A DNA stretch of 64,000 nt, from positions 1-64,000 of the forward strand of contig JANXZZ010000037.1 in the NCBI GenBank assembly GCA_025355245.1, in the 5' to 3' direction. This DNA is from Pseudomonadota bacterium (GTDB taxonomy: Bacteria; Pseudomonadota; Gammaproteobacteria; Steroidobacterales; Steroidobacteraceae). The notes below the pieces were generated by a model. That model had not been told where the DNA came from and searched no databases. It was given only the letters and a program-made list of their open reading frames with translations. Position numbers and translations under genes: made by a program. Shown here one piece after another: positions 26,669 through 34,769 of this stretch (within the stretch, counting starts at the first letter, position 1; the number at the start of each line of letters is the position of its first letter).

Positions 26669-28735
26669 TTGACCCAACGAATAGACCAGGTGCCGCGCGG
26701 CGGGCTTGCGAATTGGCTGCGCGCGGCGTGGTCCGACGAACTCGCGCGCCGCTGGAGCACGCTGCTGGTGGCGGGGCTCTGGATCTATGCCGCTGGCCTG
26801 ACCGGGTGGCTGGCGCGCCTCTGGCTTTCCGGGCTCACGGGCGACGTTCCCGCGTGGACGTTGATGCTGCCGCCGCAGTTCGCGACCGCGATTGCGATCT
26901 GGGCGCTGCTGGCGGACGCGCGACTCAAGCGCGCGCGCCGGATCGGCTGGTGGCTCCTGCTGGCCGCGACGATCGTCGACATTCTCGCGGTCGTCGACTG
27001 GCGCTACGTCATTTCCGTGACGGGCCAGCCCTTCGGCACCTGGGCCGACGTCCTCTACATGCTGAACTACGGACTGGTGGCCGCTGCCATATCCTCGTTC
27101 TTCATCAGTTGCGGCGGTTCCTTCGCGCGGCCGCGCGTCTGGATCGATGCGGCGACGCTCATGCTCGGCGCAGTCGCCGCGCTGCTGCCGTTCCTGTTTC
27201 GCCCGCTTCTCGATCCGCTCGCGACTTTCCACGCGAGTGTCGCCGCAACGCTGGGGTACTCCGTCGGCATCGGCGTGACCGGTACTCTGGCGCTGCTGCT
27301 GTTCACGCAGGTCATGGACTGGCGCCGCAACCGCGCGATGTTGCTCATTCTGCTCGGCATTGCTGCGGACGTCGGTACCGATATCCTGAGCGTCGCCGCG
27401 AACGTGCGCGGCCATTTCCAGCTCGGCAACCTCGATGATCTCGGCTACTGCTGGTTCTACGTCTGGATCGCGAGTGCCGCGCTGGTCGAACGCCGCCGCG
27501 GGAGCATCGCGGATCCGACGGCGGCGGCTGAGGGCAACGTCTATAGCTTCCTGCCGGTGGTCGCAATCCTGTTGTCGATTGCGATTTTGATGGGCGTCGG
27601 AGCGTGGCGGACGGATTTCAGTCTGCTCACGGCCGCGGTGTTGCTGACCGTGGGCGGCGCCCTGCTGATCGCGCGCCAGCTCGGCGTACGTTACGAGATG
27701 CGTCGCCTGAGCGCGGCGCTCGCAATGCGGGCCGCGGATGCGCGACTGACGGAGCTCGTGCGACGTTCCGCGGACATGATTGCGGTCGTTGGCGCCGACG
27801 GTGTCCTCTCCTACGTGAGCCCCGCAGCGGGCGCTATCCTGGGACAAGCTCCGGAAAAGCTCGTGGGTCTCGATGCCAAGACATTGCTGGGCGAGGCGAA
27901 CGAGGGACGACTCTGGGCCGTGCTGAACGACACGCGGCGTCGGCCCGCGGATCCGCTAGAGCTCGAGTTCAGCGTCGAGCGCCTGCCGGGAAAGCCGCGG
28001 ACCGTGCTTCTCACGAGCAGCAACGAGCTCGCGAATCCGCTGATCAACGGGCTCGTGCTGACGGCCCGCGACGTGACCGAACAACGCGCGACCGAACGCG
28101 AGGTCCTTGAAATCGCGAGCCGGGAACGACAGCGCTTGTCTGGGGAGGTCCACGAAGGCATCGGCCAGGACTTGACCGGCATTTCGCTAATGCTCAAGAG
28201 CCTGTCGACTGCACCCGAGAGCGACTCGCGCGCGGTGCGTCACGCGCTTGGTCCGATCGTCGACGAGGTCAACCGGACGGTCGGCTCGGTGCGCGCCCTC
28301 GCGCGGGGTTTGTCGCCGCTTGGCGTGGTTCGCGGATCGCTCGTGTCTGCGCTGCGCTCCCTCGCCGCCGACGTTGAGGATCGGCAACGGATTCCGGTTC
28401 GTCTGCGTTGCGAGGCGACGACCATCGAAGGCACCGCTGCCGCGGAGCATCTTTACTACATAGCCCACGAGGCGATATCGAGAGCCGTGCGGCGCCGTCA
28501 CTGCACGCGCGTCGACGTGGAGCTGCGCGCCGCGAACGCCGCCACGATTCTTTCGGTTTCGGACGATGCGCTCGGCGGATCGGCCGACGAAGAAGCGGCC
28601 GACGAGCTGCCGCACCGGCTGATGGGCTACCGCGCGCGACTCATCGGCGGCACGCTGCGTATCGTCAGGCGCGTGGACGCCGGCAGCCACGTCGAGGTGA
28701 CCGTTCCCGCGCTCGCCTCACCGCCTCCGATCTAG
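26669..28735 (+). CDS. Membrane sensor histidine kinase (NarX/HisKA_3 class) with atypical ATPase motifs
   Basis: 688 residues from TTG 26669 (GGGGG eight bases upstream). About eight membrane segments (residues ~30-330), PAS (~365-480), then the HisKA_3 helix ERQRLSGEVHEGIGQ with phospho-acceptor His495. The ATPase domain is divergent: the N-box reads YYIAHEAISRAVRRRH, with Arg in place of Asn, and the D-box reads SDDALGGSADE. The C-terminal LMGYRARLIGGTLRI still fits the family. Kinase activity is therefore uncertain. The membrane and PAS parts are close relatives of those in the GGDEF-EAL protein at 13212-15992. It is 103 bases before the phosphonate-like operon, in the same direction, with no response regulator nearby. 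Confidence 0.85.
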   Translation: MTQRIDQVPRGGLANWLRAAWSDELARRWSTLLVAGLWIYAAGLTGWLARLWLSGLTGDVPAWTLMLPPQFATAIAIWALLADARLKRARRIGWWLLLAATIVDILAVVDWRYVISVTGQPFGTWADVLYMLNYGLVAAAISSFFISCGGSFARPRVWIDAATLMLGAVAALLPFLFRPLLDPLATFHASVAATLGYSVGIGVTGTLALLLFTQVMDWRRNRAMLLILLGIAADVGTDILSVAANVRGHFQLGNLDDLGYCWFYVWIASAALVERRRGSIADPTAAAEGNVYSFLPVVAILLSIAILMGVGAWRTDFSLLTAAVLLTVGGALLIARQLGVRYEMRRLSAALAMRAADARLTELVRRSADMIAVVGADGVLSYVSPAAGAILGQAPEKLVGLDAKTLLGEANEGRLWAVLNDTRRRPADPLELEFSVERLPGKPRTVLLTSSNELANPLINGLVLTARDVTEQRATEREVLEIASRERQRLSGEVHEGIGQDLTGISLMLKSLSTAPESDSRAVRHALGPIVDEVNRTVGSVRALARGLSPLGVVRGSLVSALRSLAADVEDRQRIPVRLRCEATTIEGTAAAEHLYYIAHEAISRAVRRRHCTRVDVELRAANAATILSVSDDALGGSADEEAADELPHRLMGYRARLIGGTLRIVRRVDAGSHVEVTVPALASPPPI

Positions 28736-28838
28736 TAGGGTTCGTGCGTCGCGCCACGAGTGCTGTGCGGCGTGCACGGCTGGCGGCGCGTTCGGGCGCG
28801 ACCGTCGGAGTCGAACGGTCCACCGGACGGGGTATCCA

Positions 28839-30173
28839 TTGAGCAGCATCCCCGAGACTCCGTCTCCGGCGCCCGCGGGCCTGGCGCACCCGCCGGGTCG
28901 CCTGTGGCGGCGCCAGGCAGCCACGGTCGCGCTCCTCTTCACGGGATACGCCGCGTACTATTTCTGCCGGGCCGATTTCGCGGTGGCAACGCCGCTACTC
29001 GCGGACGAGCTGACCGCCGGGGGAATGGCGACCAAGGATGCGCTCATCCGCCTCGGCGATGTCTCCTCCCTCGGCGTCGCCGCCTATGCGCTTGGCAAGA
29101 TGTTCCTCGGCGGGCTCGGTGACTTCTGGGGCGGGCGTCGCAGCTTCCTGATCGGCCTCGGCGGTGCGACGGCATTTACGCTTATATTCGCCTCCGGGGG
29201 AATGCTGCCCCTCTTTACGATTGCCTGGATCGGCAACCGGCTGACGCAGTCTATTGGCTGGGCCGGGCTCCTCAAGGTCTGTTCGCGCTGGTTCGACTTT
29301 TCTTCCTACGCGAAGATCGTCGGCTTCCTCAGCCTGAGTTACCTGATCGGCGACGTCGTCGCGCGCCACTCAATGGGCGTGCTGATCGAGCACGGCTACG
29401 GATGGCGTGCCCTCTTTTGTTTCGCTGCCGCGGTCGCGGGGCTGCTGCTAGTGCTCAATCTGCTCTTCCTGCGCGAGTCGCGAGTCGAAGCGGGATACAG
29501 CGAGGCCAAGGTCAACCCCGCGAACCTCTTTGCAGACTCGGAAGGGCGTCCGCGCTCCGTGCGCGCGCTGCTGATGCCGTTGCTGCGCAGCAAAGCCTTC
29601 GTGCTGGTCTGCCTCTTGTCGTTCGGTTGCACCGTCGTGCGCGAGACTTTCAACGCGTGGACGCCTCTCTACCTGCACAGCTTCGTCGGCTACTCGCAAG
29701 GGCGCGCCGCGAGTCTGAGTGCTGTCTTCCCGTTGCTCGGCGCCGCGTCGGTGCTCGCGACGGGCTGGCTGGCCGACCGGATCGGCGCCAATCGCCGGGC
29801 ACTGCCACTCCTCGTAGGCCTTATCGCAACGGCCGTGTCGCTCGCGATGCTGACGACCGTGCGCTCGGGAATAGACAACGCGTCCGCGGCACTGACGCTG
29901 ATCGGAGTGGTCGCGTTTTGCCTGTTGGGGCCCTATTCTTACCTTGGCGGTGCGTTCGCCCTCGACTTCGGCGGCAAGCAGGCGGGCGCGATGTCTTCCG
30001 GCATCATCGACGGTGTCGGGTATCTCGGCGGCATCCTTGCCGGGGACACGGTCGCGCGGATCGCGGGCGCATTCGGTTGGCGGGGCGTCTTCATCGCGCT
30101 CGCGATCGTGAGCATGGTTTCCGCAATGGCGGCCGCGAGCCTGTTCATTGTTCAACGACGACAAGTGGTGTGA
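28839..30173 (+). CDS. MFS transporter, organophosphate:phosphate antiporter (GlpT/UhpT) family
   Basis: 444 residues, twelve predicted membrane helices. The first helix contains GYAAYYFCRADFAVATPLL, the typical GlpT/UhpT opening with Tyr-Tyr-x-x-Arg; GLGDFWGGRR after helix 3 is the MFS loop motif, and GWLADRIGANRRALP mirrors it in the second half. OPA carriers exchange phosphate for organophosphates such as glycerol-3-phosphate and also admit the phosphonate fosfomycin. Placed eight bases before the TmpA-like gene, it most likely imports a phosphonate or phosphoester. Start TTG 28839 follows ACGGGG. The N-terminus has a ~20-residue Pro-rich extension. Confidence 0.87.
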   Translation: MSSIPETPSPAPAGLAHPPGRLWRRQAATVALLFTGYAAYYFCRADFAVATPLLADELTAGGMATKDALIRLGDVSSLGVAAYALGKMFLGGLGDFWGGRRSFLIGLGGATAFTLIFASGGMLPLFTIAWIGNRLTQSIGWAGLLKVCSRWFDFSSYAKIVGFLSLSYLIGDVVARHSMGVLIEHGYGWRALFCFAAAVAGLLLVLNLLFLRESRVEAGYSEAKVNPANLFADSEGRPRSVRALLMPLLRSKAFVLVCLLSFGCTVVRETFNAWTPLYLHSFVGYSQGRAASLSAVFPLLGAASVLATGWLADRIGANRRALPLLVGLIATAVSLAMLTTVRSGIDNASAALTLIGVVAFCLLGPYSYLGGAFALDFGGKQAGAMSSGIIDGVGYLGGILAGDTVARIAGAFGWRGVFIALAIVSMVSAMAAASLFIVQRRQVV

Positions 30174-30181
30174 GGTAACGC

Positions 30182-31339
30182 GTGAGCACGATGCCGGGGG
30201 GCGATCTCAAGACGTTTTCATTCACGCCGGAGTCCTTGCGCATCGAGTGGCAGGGCGGCGAGCGGTCGGAATACGCGAGCCTGTGGCTGCGCGACAACCG
30301 TCCCGTCGACCGGGACGTGCAGAGCGGACAACGCCTCGTCGACGTCGTCGATCTGCCTGCGGCTCCCAGGATCCGCGCCGTAGCGGCGGCCGGTGACTCG
30401 GTCACGGTCGAATGGGGCGATGAACAGGTGCCAGCGTCCTTCGACATTCGCTGGCTTCGCGAGCACTCGCCCGGTGGCGGCCACCGCCCGCCCGAGTTGT
30501 CGATCACCTTCTGGCTCGAAGGCGCGACGCTGGAGGCGTCGCGGGATCTTGCGTGGCTCTCGCTGCCCGTATTCCGTTCGGATTCGACCCGCCGGCTCGC
30601 GTGGATGACGCGTCTCGTGCAGGAGGGCATCGCGTTCGTCAGCGAGGTGCCATCGACCGAGCACGCAATTCTCGATGCCGTCGCGCCGCTCGGCCTCGTC
30701 ATGGATACAAACTACGGACGTGTGTTCGACGTGCGCTCGGTGCCGCAGCCGGAAAATCTGGCGTACTCCGATCGCGGGCTCGGCCTGCACACAGACAACC
30801 CGTATCGGGATCCGGTCCCGGGGTTCCAGGCGCTGCATTGCCTCATCGCGTCGCGGGAAGGGGGCGAGAACATATTCGCCGACGGTTTCGCGATCGCGGA
30901 GCACCTACGCAGGACCGATCCGAAGTCGTTCGCGACACTGACCGAGACTCCGGTCCTGTTTCGCTACCGATCGAAGGACGCGGAACTCTTCTCCGAGAAG
31001 CCGCTGATCCAGTTGTCGACGCGCGGAGATGTGCGGGCGGTGCACTACAACAACCGCTCGATCGCGCCGCTGCAGCTCGCACCCAACACCGTCGCTGCGT
31101 TCTACGCGGCCTACCGCGGATTTGCGCTGCTGCTTCGGGAGCCGCGTTTCCAGGTGCACACGAAGCTGCACGATGGCGACCTGGTCGTGTTCGATAACCG
31201 CCGCACCTTGCACGGCCGGACCGGCTTTTCGTCCGCCCGCTTCGGGCGTCACCTGCAGGGTTGCTACCTGACGCGTGACAGCGTGTTGAGCGAAACAGCG
31301 TTGCTTCGGCGCCGCGTAGAACGGGATCGCGCCCGATGA
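30182..31339 (+). CDS. TmpA-like Fe(II)/2-oxoglutarate dioxygenase (trimethylaminoethylphosphonate hydroxylase / gamma-butyrobetaine hydroxylase family)
   Basis: 385 residues. The N-terminal DUF971-like domain (~15-110) starts LRIEWQGGERSEYASLWLRDN, then a TauD catalytic domain. Iron ligands are His203 and Asp205 in GLHTDNPYRDPVP and His344 in RTLHGRTGF; Arg356 fits the 2-oxoglutarate site. The pattern HTDNPYRDP is what I know from TmpA, which hydroxylates 2-(trimethylamino)ethylphosphonate at C1. In gamma-butyrobetaine hydroxylase the N-domain binds zinc by cysteines just after WLRDN; here that place reads RPVDRDVQSGQR, with none. Its stop overlaps the next start (ATGA), and the next product is a TmpB/PhnZ homologue, which strongly supports a phosphonate role over carnitine synthesis. 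GAGGTAA precedes GTG 30182. Confidence 0.8.
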   Translation: MSTMPGGDLKTFSFTPESLRIEWQGGERSEYASLWLRDNRPVDRDVQSGQRLVDVVDLPAAPRIRAVAAAGDSVTVEWGDEQVPASFDIRWLREHSPGGGHRPPELSITFWLEGATLEASRDLAWLSLPVFRSDSTRRLAWMTRLVQEGIAFVSEVPSTEHAILDAVAPLGLVMDTNYGRVFDVRSVPQPENLAYSDRGLGLHTDNPYRDPVPGFQALHCLIASREGGENIFADGFAIAEHLRRTDPKSFATLTETPVLFRYRSKDAELFSEKPLIQLSTRGDVRAVHYNNRSIAPLQLAPNTVAAFYAAYRGFALLLREPRFQVHTKLHDGDLVVFDNRRTLHGRTGFSSARFGRHLQGCYLTRDSVLSETALLRRRVERDRAR

Positions 31340-31887
31340 ATGTCACCGACGAGGTGGTCGCACTGTTCGCCGGCCGGGGCGGCGGCGCGTATTTTGGCGA
31401 GCGAGTGTCGATGCTGGAGCACATGCTGCAGGCCGCGCACTTTGCCGAGCAGGAACGCGCGCCAGCGCACCTGGTCGTCGCGGCGCTGCTTCACGACGTC
31501 GGCCACCTGGTCGAAACAGTCCCCGATGACATCGCCGACTGGCACGAGGACGCTAAGCACGAGGAAGTCGGCGGTGCGTGGCTGGCGCGGCGATTCGGGC
31601 CCGACGTCAGCGATCCCGTGCGCCTGCACGTCCCCGCCAAGCGCTACCTGTGTGCAACCGAGCCGTCGTACTTCGCGCAGCTGAGTCCGGCTTCCGTGAT
31701 CACCCTCAAACTGCAGGGCGGGCCAATGAGTACGGCCGAGATTGGCGCTTTTGAGCTCGAGCCCCACCACAGCGAAGCCGTGCGCGTACGAAAATGGGAC
31801 GATCGCGGTAAGGTCTTGAATCTCAGCACCCGTGGACTGACCGAATATCGATCGCTCATCGAAGCTGTGGCGACTCGGCCCCGCTGA
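31336..31887 (+). CDS. TmpB/PhnZ-like HD-domain mixed-valent diiron oxygenase (C-P bond cleavage)
   Basis: 183 residues, the length of PhnZ. The HD ligands all have counterparts: His29 (MLEHML), His53-Asp54 (LLHDVGH) with His57, His75 (KHEEVGG), His98 (LHVPAKRYL) and Asp155 (KWDDRGK). The gating pair of PhnZ/TmpB, Tyr and Glu in Y-x-G-E, is present as Tyr19/Glu22 in AYFGERV. These features separate the oxygenases from ordinary HD phosphohydrolases. Known members oxidise 1-hydroxyphosphonates to a carboxylate and phosphate. Coupled by a 4-base overlap to the TmpA-like gene, it would cleave that enzyme's hydroxylated product, releasing phosphate. Confidence 0.87.
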   Translation: MNVTDEVVALFAGRGGGAYFGERVSMLEHMLQAAHFAEQERAPAHLVVAALLHDVGHLVETVPDDIADWHEDAKHEEVGGAWLARRFGPDVSDPVRLHVPAKRYLCATEPSYFAQLSPASVITLKLQGGPMSTAEIGAFELEPHHSEAVRVRKWDDRGKVLNLSTRGLTEYRSLIEAVATRPR

Positions 31888-31934
31888 CAGGCGCGCGGCA
31901 GCCCGATTCGGCGAACAGGGGAGGGGGTAGCTTC

Positions 31935-32738
31935 GTGGTAGTGAAACTCGATCAGCCGAGCGCGGCCGGGGAATACGACGCCTCGATGCAGGCGCTGTTG
32001 CAGATCGTGTGGGGCGAGGGGTTCCTGTCGCCCGGCGGTCCCGAGGAGATCGCACGGCTCCTGGAGGGTACGGACATCGGCGGCTGTTCGGTCCTCGACA
32101 TCGGCTGTGGCCTCGGCGCGGTCGATCAGCTGCTCGTCACGCGCCACGGTGCGGGGGCGGTCGTCGGCATCGACATCGACCCTGACCTGCTCGCGCAACT
32201 GCACTCGCGAATCGAGGCCGCGGGCCTGTCAGACCGCATCCGTGGGCAGCGCGTCGAACCCGGGCCTCTGCCGTTCGCGGACGCGAGTTTCGAAGTCGTC
32301 TTTTCCAAGGATTCGCTCGTGCAGATTCCGGACAAGGTCGGGCTTTTCGCCGAAGTGCACCGAGTGCTCAAGCCTGGCGGGCGGTTCATCGCGAGCGATT
32401 GGTTGCGAGGCGGGGAGGGTGCGTACTCGGCGGCGATGCTGGAATTCTTTCGGCTCGAGGGAATCGCGTACAACATGGCGACGCTGGGTGCGAGCGCGCA
32501 GGCGCTCCAGGCCGCGGGCTTCGCGGACGTCGAGGTGCGCGATCGCAATGCCTGGTATCTCGCACTTGCCGAGCGCGAGGTCGCTGCGATCGAGGGTCCG
32601 TGGAAGCCGCTCATCACGCGGCAGATCGGGCAGGAACGGGCCGAGCATTTCATCGCGAACTGGCGCCAGCTTGTTGTGGTGCTGCGTGCCGGGGAGCTGC
32701 GGCCGGGCCACCTCAAAGCCGTGAAGAGAGTGAATTGA
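31935..32738 (+). CDS. SAM-dependent methyltransferase resembling phosphoethanolamine N-methyltransferases
   Basis: 267 residues. Before the SAM motif the protein reads IVWGEGFLSPGG, the counterpart of the IFGEGFVSTGG segment that marks phosphoethanolamine N-methyltransferases of plants, nematodes and Plasmodium. Motif I is LDIGCGLGAVDQ, the acidic end of strand 2 is GIDIDPDLLA, and motif post-I/IV reads FSKDSLVQIPDK. The RVLKPGGRFIASDW segment is the usual strand 5 region. The gene lies 48 bases after the HD oxygenase with GGAGGGGG before GTG 31935. N-methylation of an aminoalkyl phosphonate or of phosphoethanolamine is my inference; glycine/sarcosine methylation is an alternative. Confidence 0.8.
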   Translation: MVVKLDQPSAAGEYDASMQALLQIVWGEGFLSPGGPEEIARLLEGTDIGGCSVLDIGCGLGAVDQLLVTRHGAGAVVGIDIDPDLLAQLHSRIEAAGLSDRIRGQRVEPGPLPFADASFEVVFSKDSLVQIPDKVGLFAEVHRVLKPGGRFIASDWLRGGEGAYSAAMLEFFRLEGIAYNMATLGASAQALQAAGFADVEVRDRNAWYLALAEREVAAIEGPWKPLITRQIGQERAEHFIANWRQLVVVLRAGELRPGHLKAVKRVN

Positions 32739-32763
32739 ACATCGCATCCGGACGGGAACAACC

Positions 32764-33588
32764 GTGACGGACGCGCGTTTGGCGCCGATCGGCGTCTTCG
32801 ATTCTGGCGTCGGTGGCCTATCGGTGCTCGACGAAATTCGCCGCCTGCTGCCGAACGAGTCGCTGCTGTACGTCGCCGATTCGGGGTTCGCTCCGTACGG
32901 CGAGCGCGGCACCCCTTATATAGAGCAGCGTTGCGCGGCTATTGCCGATTTCCTGGTCGGGGCGGGGGCGAAGACGATCGTCATCGCCTGCAACACGGCG
33001 ACCGCGGCGCTAGCGCCGGCGCTGCGCGAGCGGATCGCTGTGCCCGTCGTTGCAATCGAGCCGGCGGTGAAGCCCGCTGCCGGGGCATCCCGCTCCGGAG
33101 TCGTCGGCGTGCTCGCGACCCAGCAGACCCTCGCCAGCGAGCGGTTCACGCGCCTGGTCGGCGCGCATGCCGCGGGCGTGGAAATTGTCTCCGAGGCGTG
33201 CCCCGACCTCGTCAGCCTGGTCGAGCGTGGCGTAACGTCCGGAATCGAAGCCGAATCCATGGTCGCAGCACACGTCGCCCGGCTCCGCGAGCGGCGCGCC
33301 GACACGATCGTCCTTGGCTGCACGCACTTTCATTTCCTGCGCGGGCTCGTGGAAAAAGCGGCCGGGCCGGACGTTCGCGTGATTGATCCCGGACACGCCG
33401 TCGCGCTCGAGGTGCGCCGCCGGTTGGCGGCGCGCGAACTGCTCAGTGACCAGCCGCGCAACGGCATGGATCGGATCTGGACGACCGGCGACGTCGCGGC
33501 CGGCAACGTCGTCATCGGAAAGTTGTGGCCGTGGCCCCGGGAGCTCGCACCGCTGCCCGCCGCGTACTGCATGCCGCCAGCCGCATGA
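32764..33588 (+). CDS. murI: Glutamate racemase
   Basis: 274 residues, the normal length. It interconverts L- and D-glutamate in the cytoplasm for peptidoglycan. Seen: VFDSGVGGLSVL with Asp13, YVADSGFAPYGE, the catalytic Cys76 in ACNTATAAL, and Cys186 in LGCTHFHFL. GTG 32764 is 25 bases after the methyltransferase stop, so this housekeeping gene is read through from the phosphonate-like operon or from a promoter inside it. Directly after it comes an abrupt AT-rich stretch. Confidence 0.96.
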   Translation: MTDARLAPIGVFDSGVGGLSVLDEIRRLLPNESLLYVADSGFAPYGERGTPYIEQRCAAIADFLVGAGAKTIVIACNTATAALAPALRERIAVPVVAIEPAVKPAAGASRSGVVGVLATQQTLASERFTRLVGAHAAGVEIVSEACPDLVSLVERGVTSGIEAESMVAAHVARLRERRADTIVLGCTHFHFLRGLVEKAAGPDVRVIDPGHAVALEVRRRLAARELLSDQPRNGMDRIWTTGDVAAGNVVIGKLWPWPRELAPLPAAYCMPPAA

Positions 33589-33600
33589 GTGGGGCGTTCT

Positions 33601-33700
33601 TTGTCACGAGACTAAAAAATTATTGTTTATAATCAATAGGTTATATTGTATTCTACGCATAATGATTCTTATGTTAAATGATAAGTTAGCAGCTCCTTAG
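33601..33700. other. AT-rich intergenic patch after murI
   Basis: Between about 33611 and 33690 the sequence turns sharply AT-rich (long A and T runs, TATAAT at 33628-33633, and TAATGATTCTTAT near 33660), unlike the rest of the window. It holds no gene. It could be a promoter/UP region for the small membrane protein at 33814, an A/T-rich regulator target (Fur- or H-NS-like), or a scar of an inserted element. Confidence 0.6.
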
Positions 33701-33813
33701 GGCCGGATGTGGCATGGCAGGGATCGTGAGACTGACGCACGATTTCCGAGATTTGCCGCTTAAATGAAATCACCGACGTACGTTGCAGTAGTGGCGGACG
33801 CGGAGGCGAACCA

Positions 33814-33999
33814 ATGAGCATCAACGATTTACCGGCGATTATGGGAACAGTTCTGATTGTTGCTGGGCTCGCCTTAGTGGGCGTTTCCACATGGTCCCGC
33901 GCCGATGGGAGTGAAAAGACCACTCAGGCCGGGGCACTCATCATTGTGGTCGGCGCATTCCTCTTGGGGCTGTCGATATTCGCGTCGCACGGAAAATAG
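33814..33999 (+). CDS. Small two-helix membrane protein
   Basis: 61 residues with two hydrophobic helices, at ~9-24 (IMGTVLIVAGLALVGV) and ~41-57 (ALIIVVGAFLLGLSIF), joined by a short polar loop SRADGSEKTTQ. The N-terminal end MSINDLP is probably cytoplasmic. GGAGG lies eight bases before ATG 33814, which supports real translation. I do not recognise a family; tiny two-helix proteins like this often modulate transporters or sensors. It sits alone between the AT-rich patch and a ~340-base non-coding stretch. Confidence 0.65.
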   Translation: MSINDLPAIMGTVLIVAGLALVGVSTWSRADGSEKTTQAGALIIVVGAFLLGLSIFASHGK

Positions 34000-34343
34000 C
34001 ACTCAAATTAGGACACTACCGCCGCCTGTCGAGCGTGACGCGCGCTCGCCGGTCAGCGACGAAACATTCGCAAATGTCGCTGCGCCGCCGCTGGCCAGCG
34101 TGAACGGCACTCTATCGTCCCGAGTCCGTTCGAGGGCACGGCGATCGCATACAGCGTCGACAAGTGCCTTCACCACCTCGCCGGCGAAATGCGGGCGGCT
34201 AGCTTACGCCCACCGCCGGAAGCTGCTGAGCCCCTATCGCGGCGGCTGCCGTGCCGCTGAGCGTCGTTTGGCGGGGTAGCTCGCGGCCAGCCCTTCGGGC
34301 CTGTCAGTCGCGATCCAAGTCACTGTGCTGCAACAGGCTCCTG
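34000..34343. other. Non-coding stretch between the small membrane protein and the RcnR-like gene
   Basis: About 340 bases with no credible gene. A bulged hairpin occurs at 34054-34082 (CAGCGA with TCGCTG, inner CATT with AATG), but no T-tract follows. It separates two convergent genes, so inefficient or factor-dependent termination is all that is suggested. Confidence 0.4.
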
Positions 34344-34625
34344 CTAGCGTTTCAGATATTGGTGGACGATGTCGATCAGCTCTTCGGCGGCGGCCGCGCG
34401 CGGATCGGTCGAGGACGATTTGGCGTCGACCATGTGTTCCCGGATGTGATCCTCGATGACTTCCGCGATGAAGCCATCGAGCGCTCCCCGGCACGACGTG
34501 GCCTGCTGCAGTACGCCTGCGCATTCCTCGTCCGTTTCAACGGCTCGCTCGATCGCGGAAATCTGACCGCGCAAGCGCCGGAGTCGATTCAGCAGTTTCG
34601 ACTTCTCGTTAGCGACGTGACGCAA
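34344..34625 (-). CDS. RcnR/FrmR-family repressor with the nickel/cobalt ligand set
   Basis: 93 residues from TTG 34625, preceded by GGGAG about nine bases upstream. The fold is the all-helical CsoR/RcnR class: LNRLRRLRGQISAIERAV, ECAGVLQQATSCRGAL and FIAEVIEDHIREH. With this start the metal residues fall at His3, Cys35, His60 and His64, exactly the set of E. coli RcnR (Ni/Co); FrmR (formaldehyde) keeps Cys35 and His60 but has Pro2 and Glu64. The frame remains open for another 445 codons upstream, antisense to the porin, which is a high-GC artefact. It is divergent from the porin across a G-tract operator, so it probably represses both. Confidence 0.88.
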   Translation of the reverse strand: MRHVANEKSKLLNRLRRLRGQISAIERAVETDEECAGVLQQATSCRGALDGFIAEVIEDHIREHMVDAKSSSTDPRAAAAEELIDIVHQYLKR

Positions 34626-34643
34626 CGGGGCCGTCTCCCTTGA

Positions 34644-34668
34644 ACATATAGGGGGGTATAGTATATCT
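34644..34668. promoter_or_regulatory. G-tract operator of the RcnR/FrmR class
   Basis: Six consecutive G residues (34651-34656) are flanked by AT-rich partly symmetric arms, ATATA on the left and TATAGTATAT on the right. RcnR, FrmR and related repressors bind G/C tracts flanked by AT inverted repeats. The site lies 20-40 bases before the repressor start at 34625 and about 100 bases before the porin start, in the shared promoter region. Confidence 0.7.
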
Positions 34669-34769
34669 TCCGAGGCTCGAAAGCTCGTCGGCTCGCCGTG
34701 CTCGATGGCAATCCGACCGAGCCGCCCGGGAGCCACGACCGCCCTCGCCTTCTTGCCACCGGACATCCC

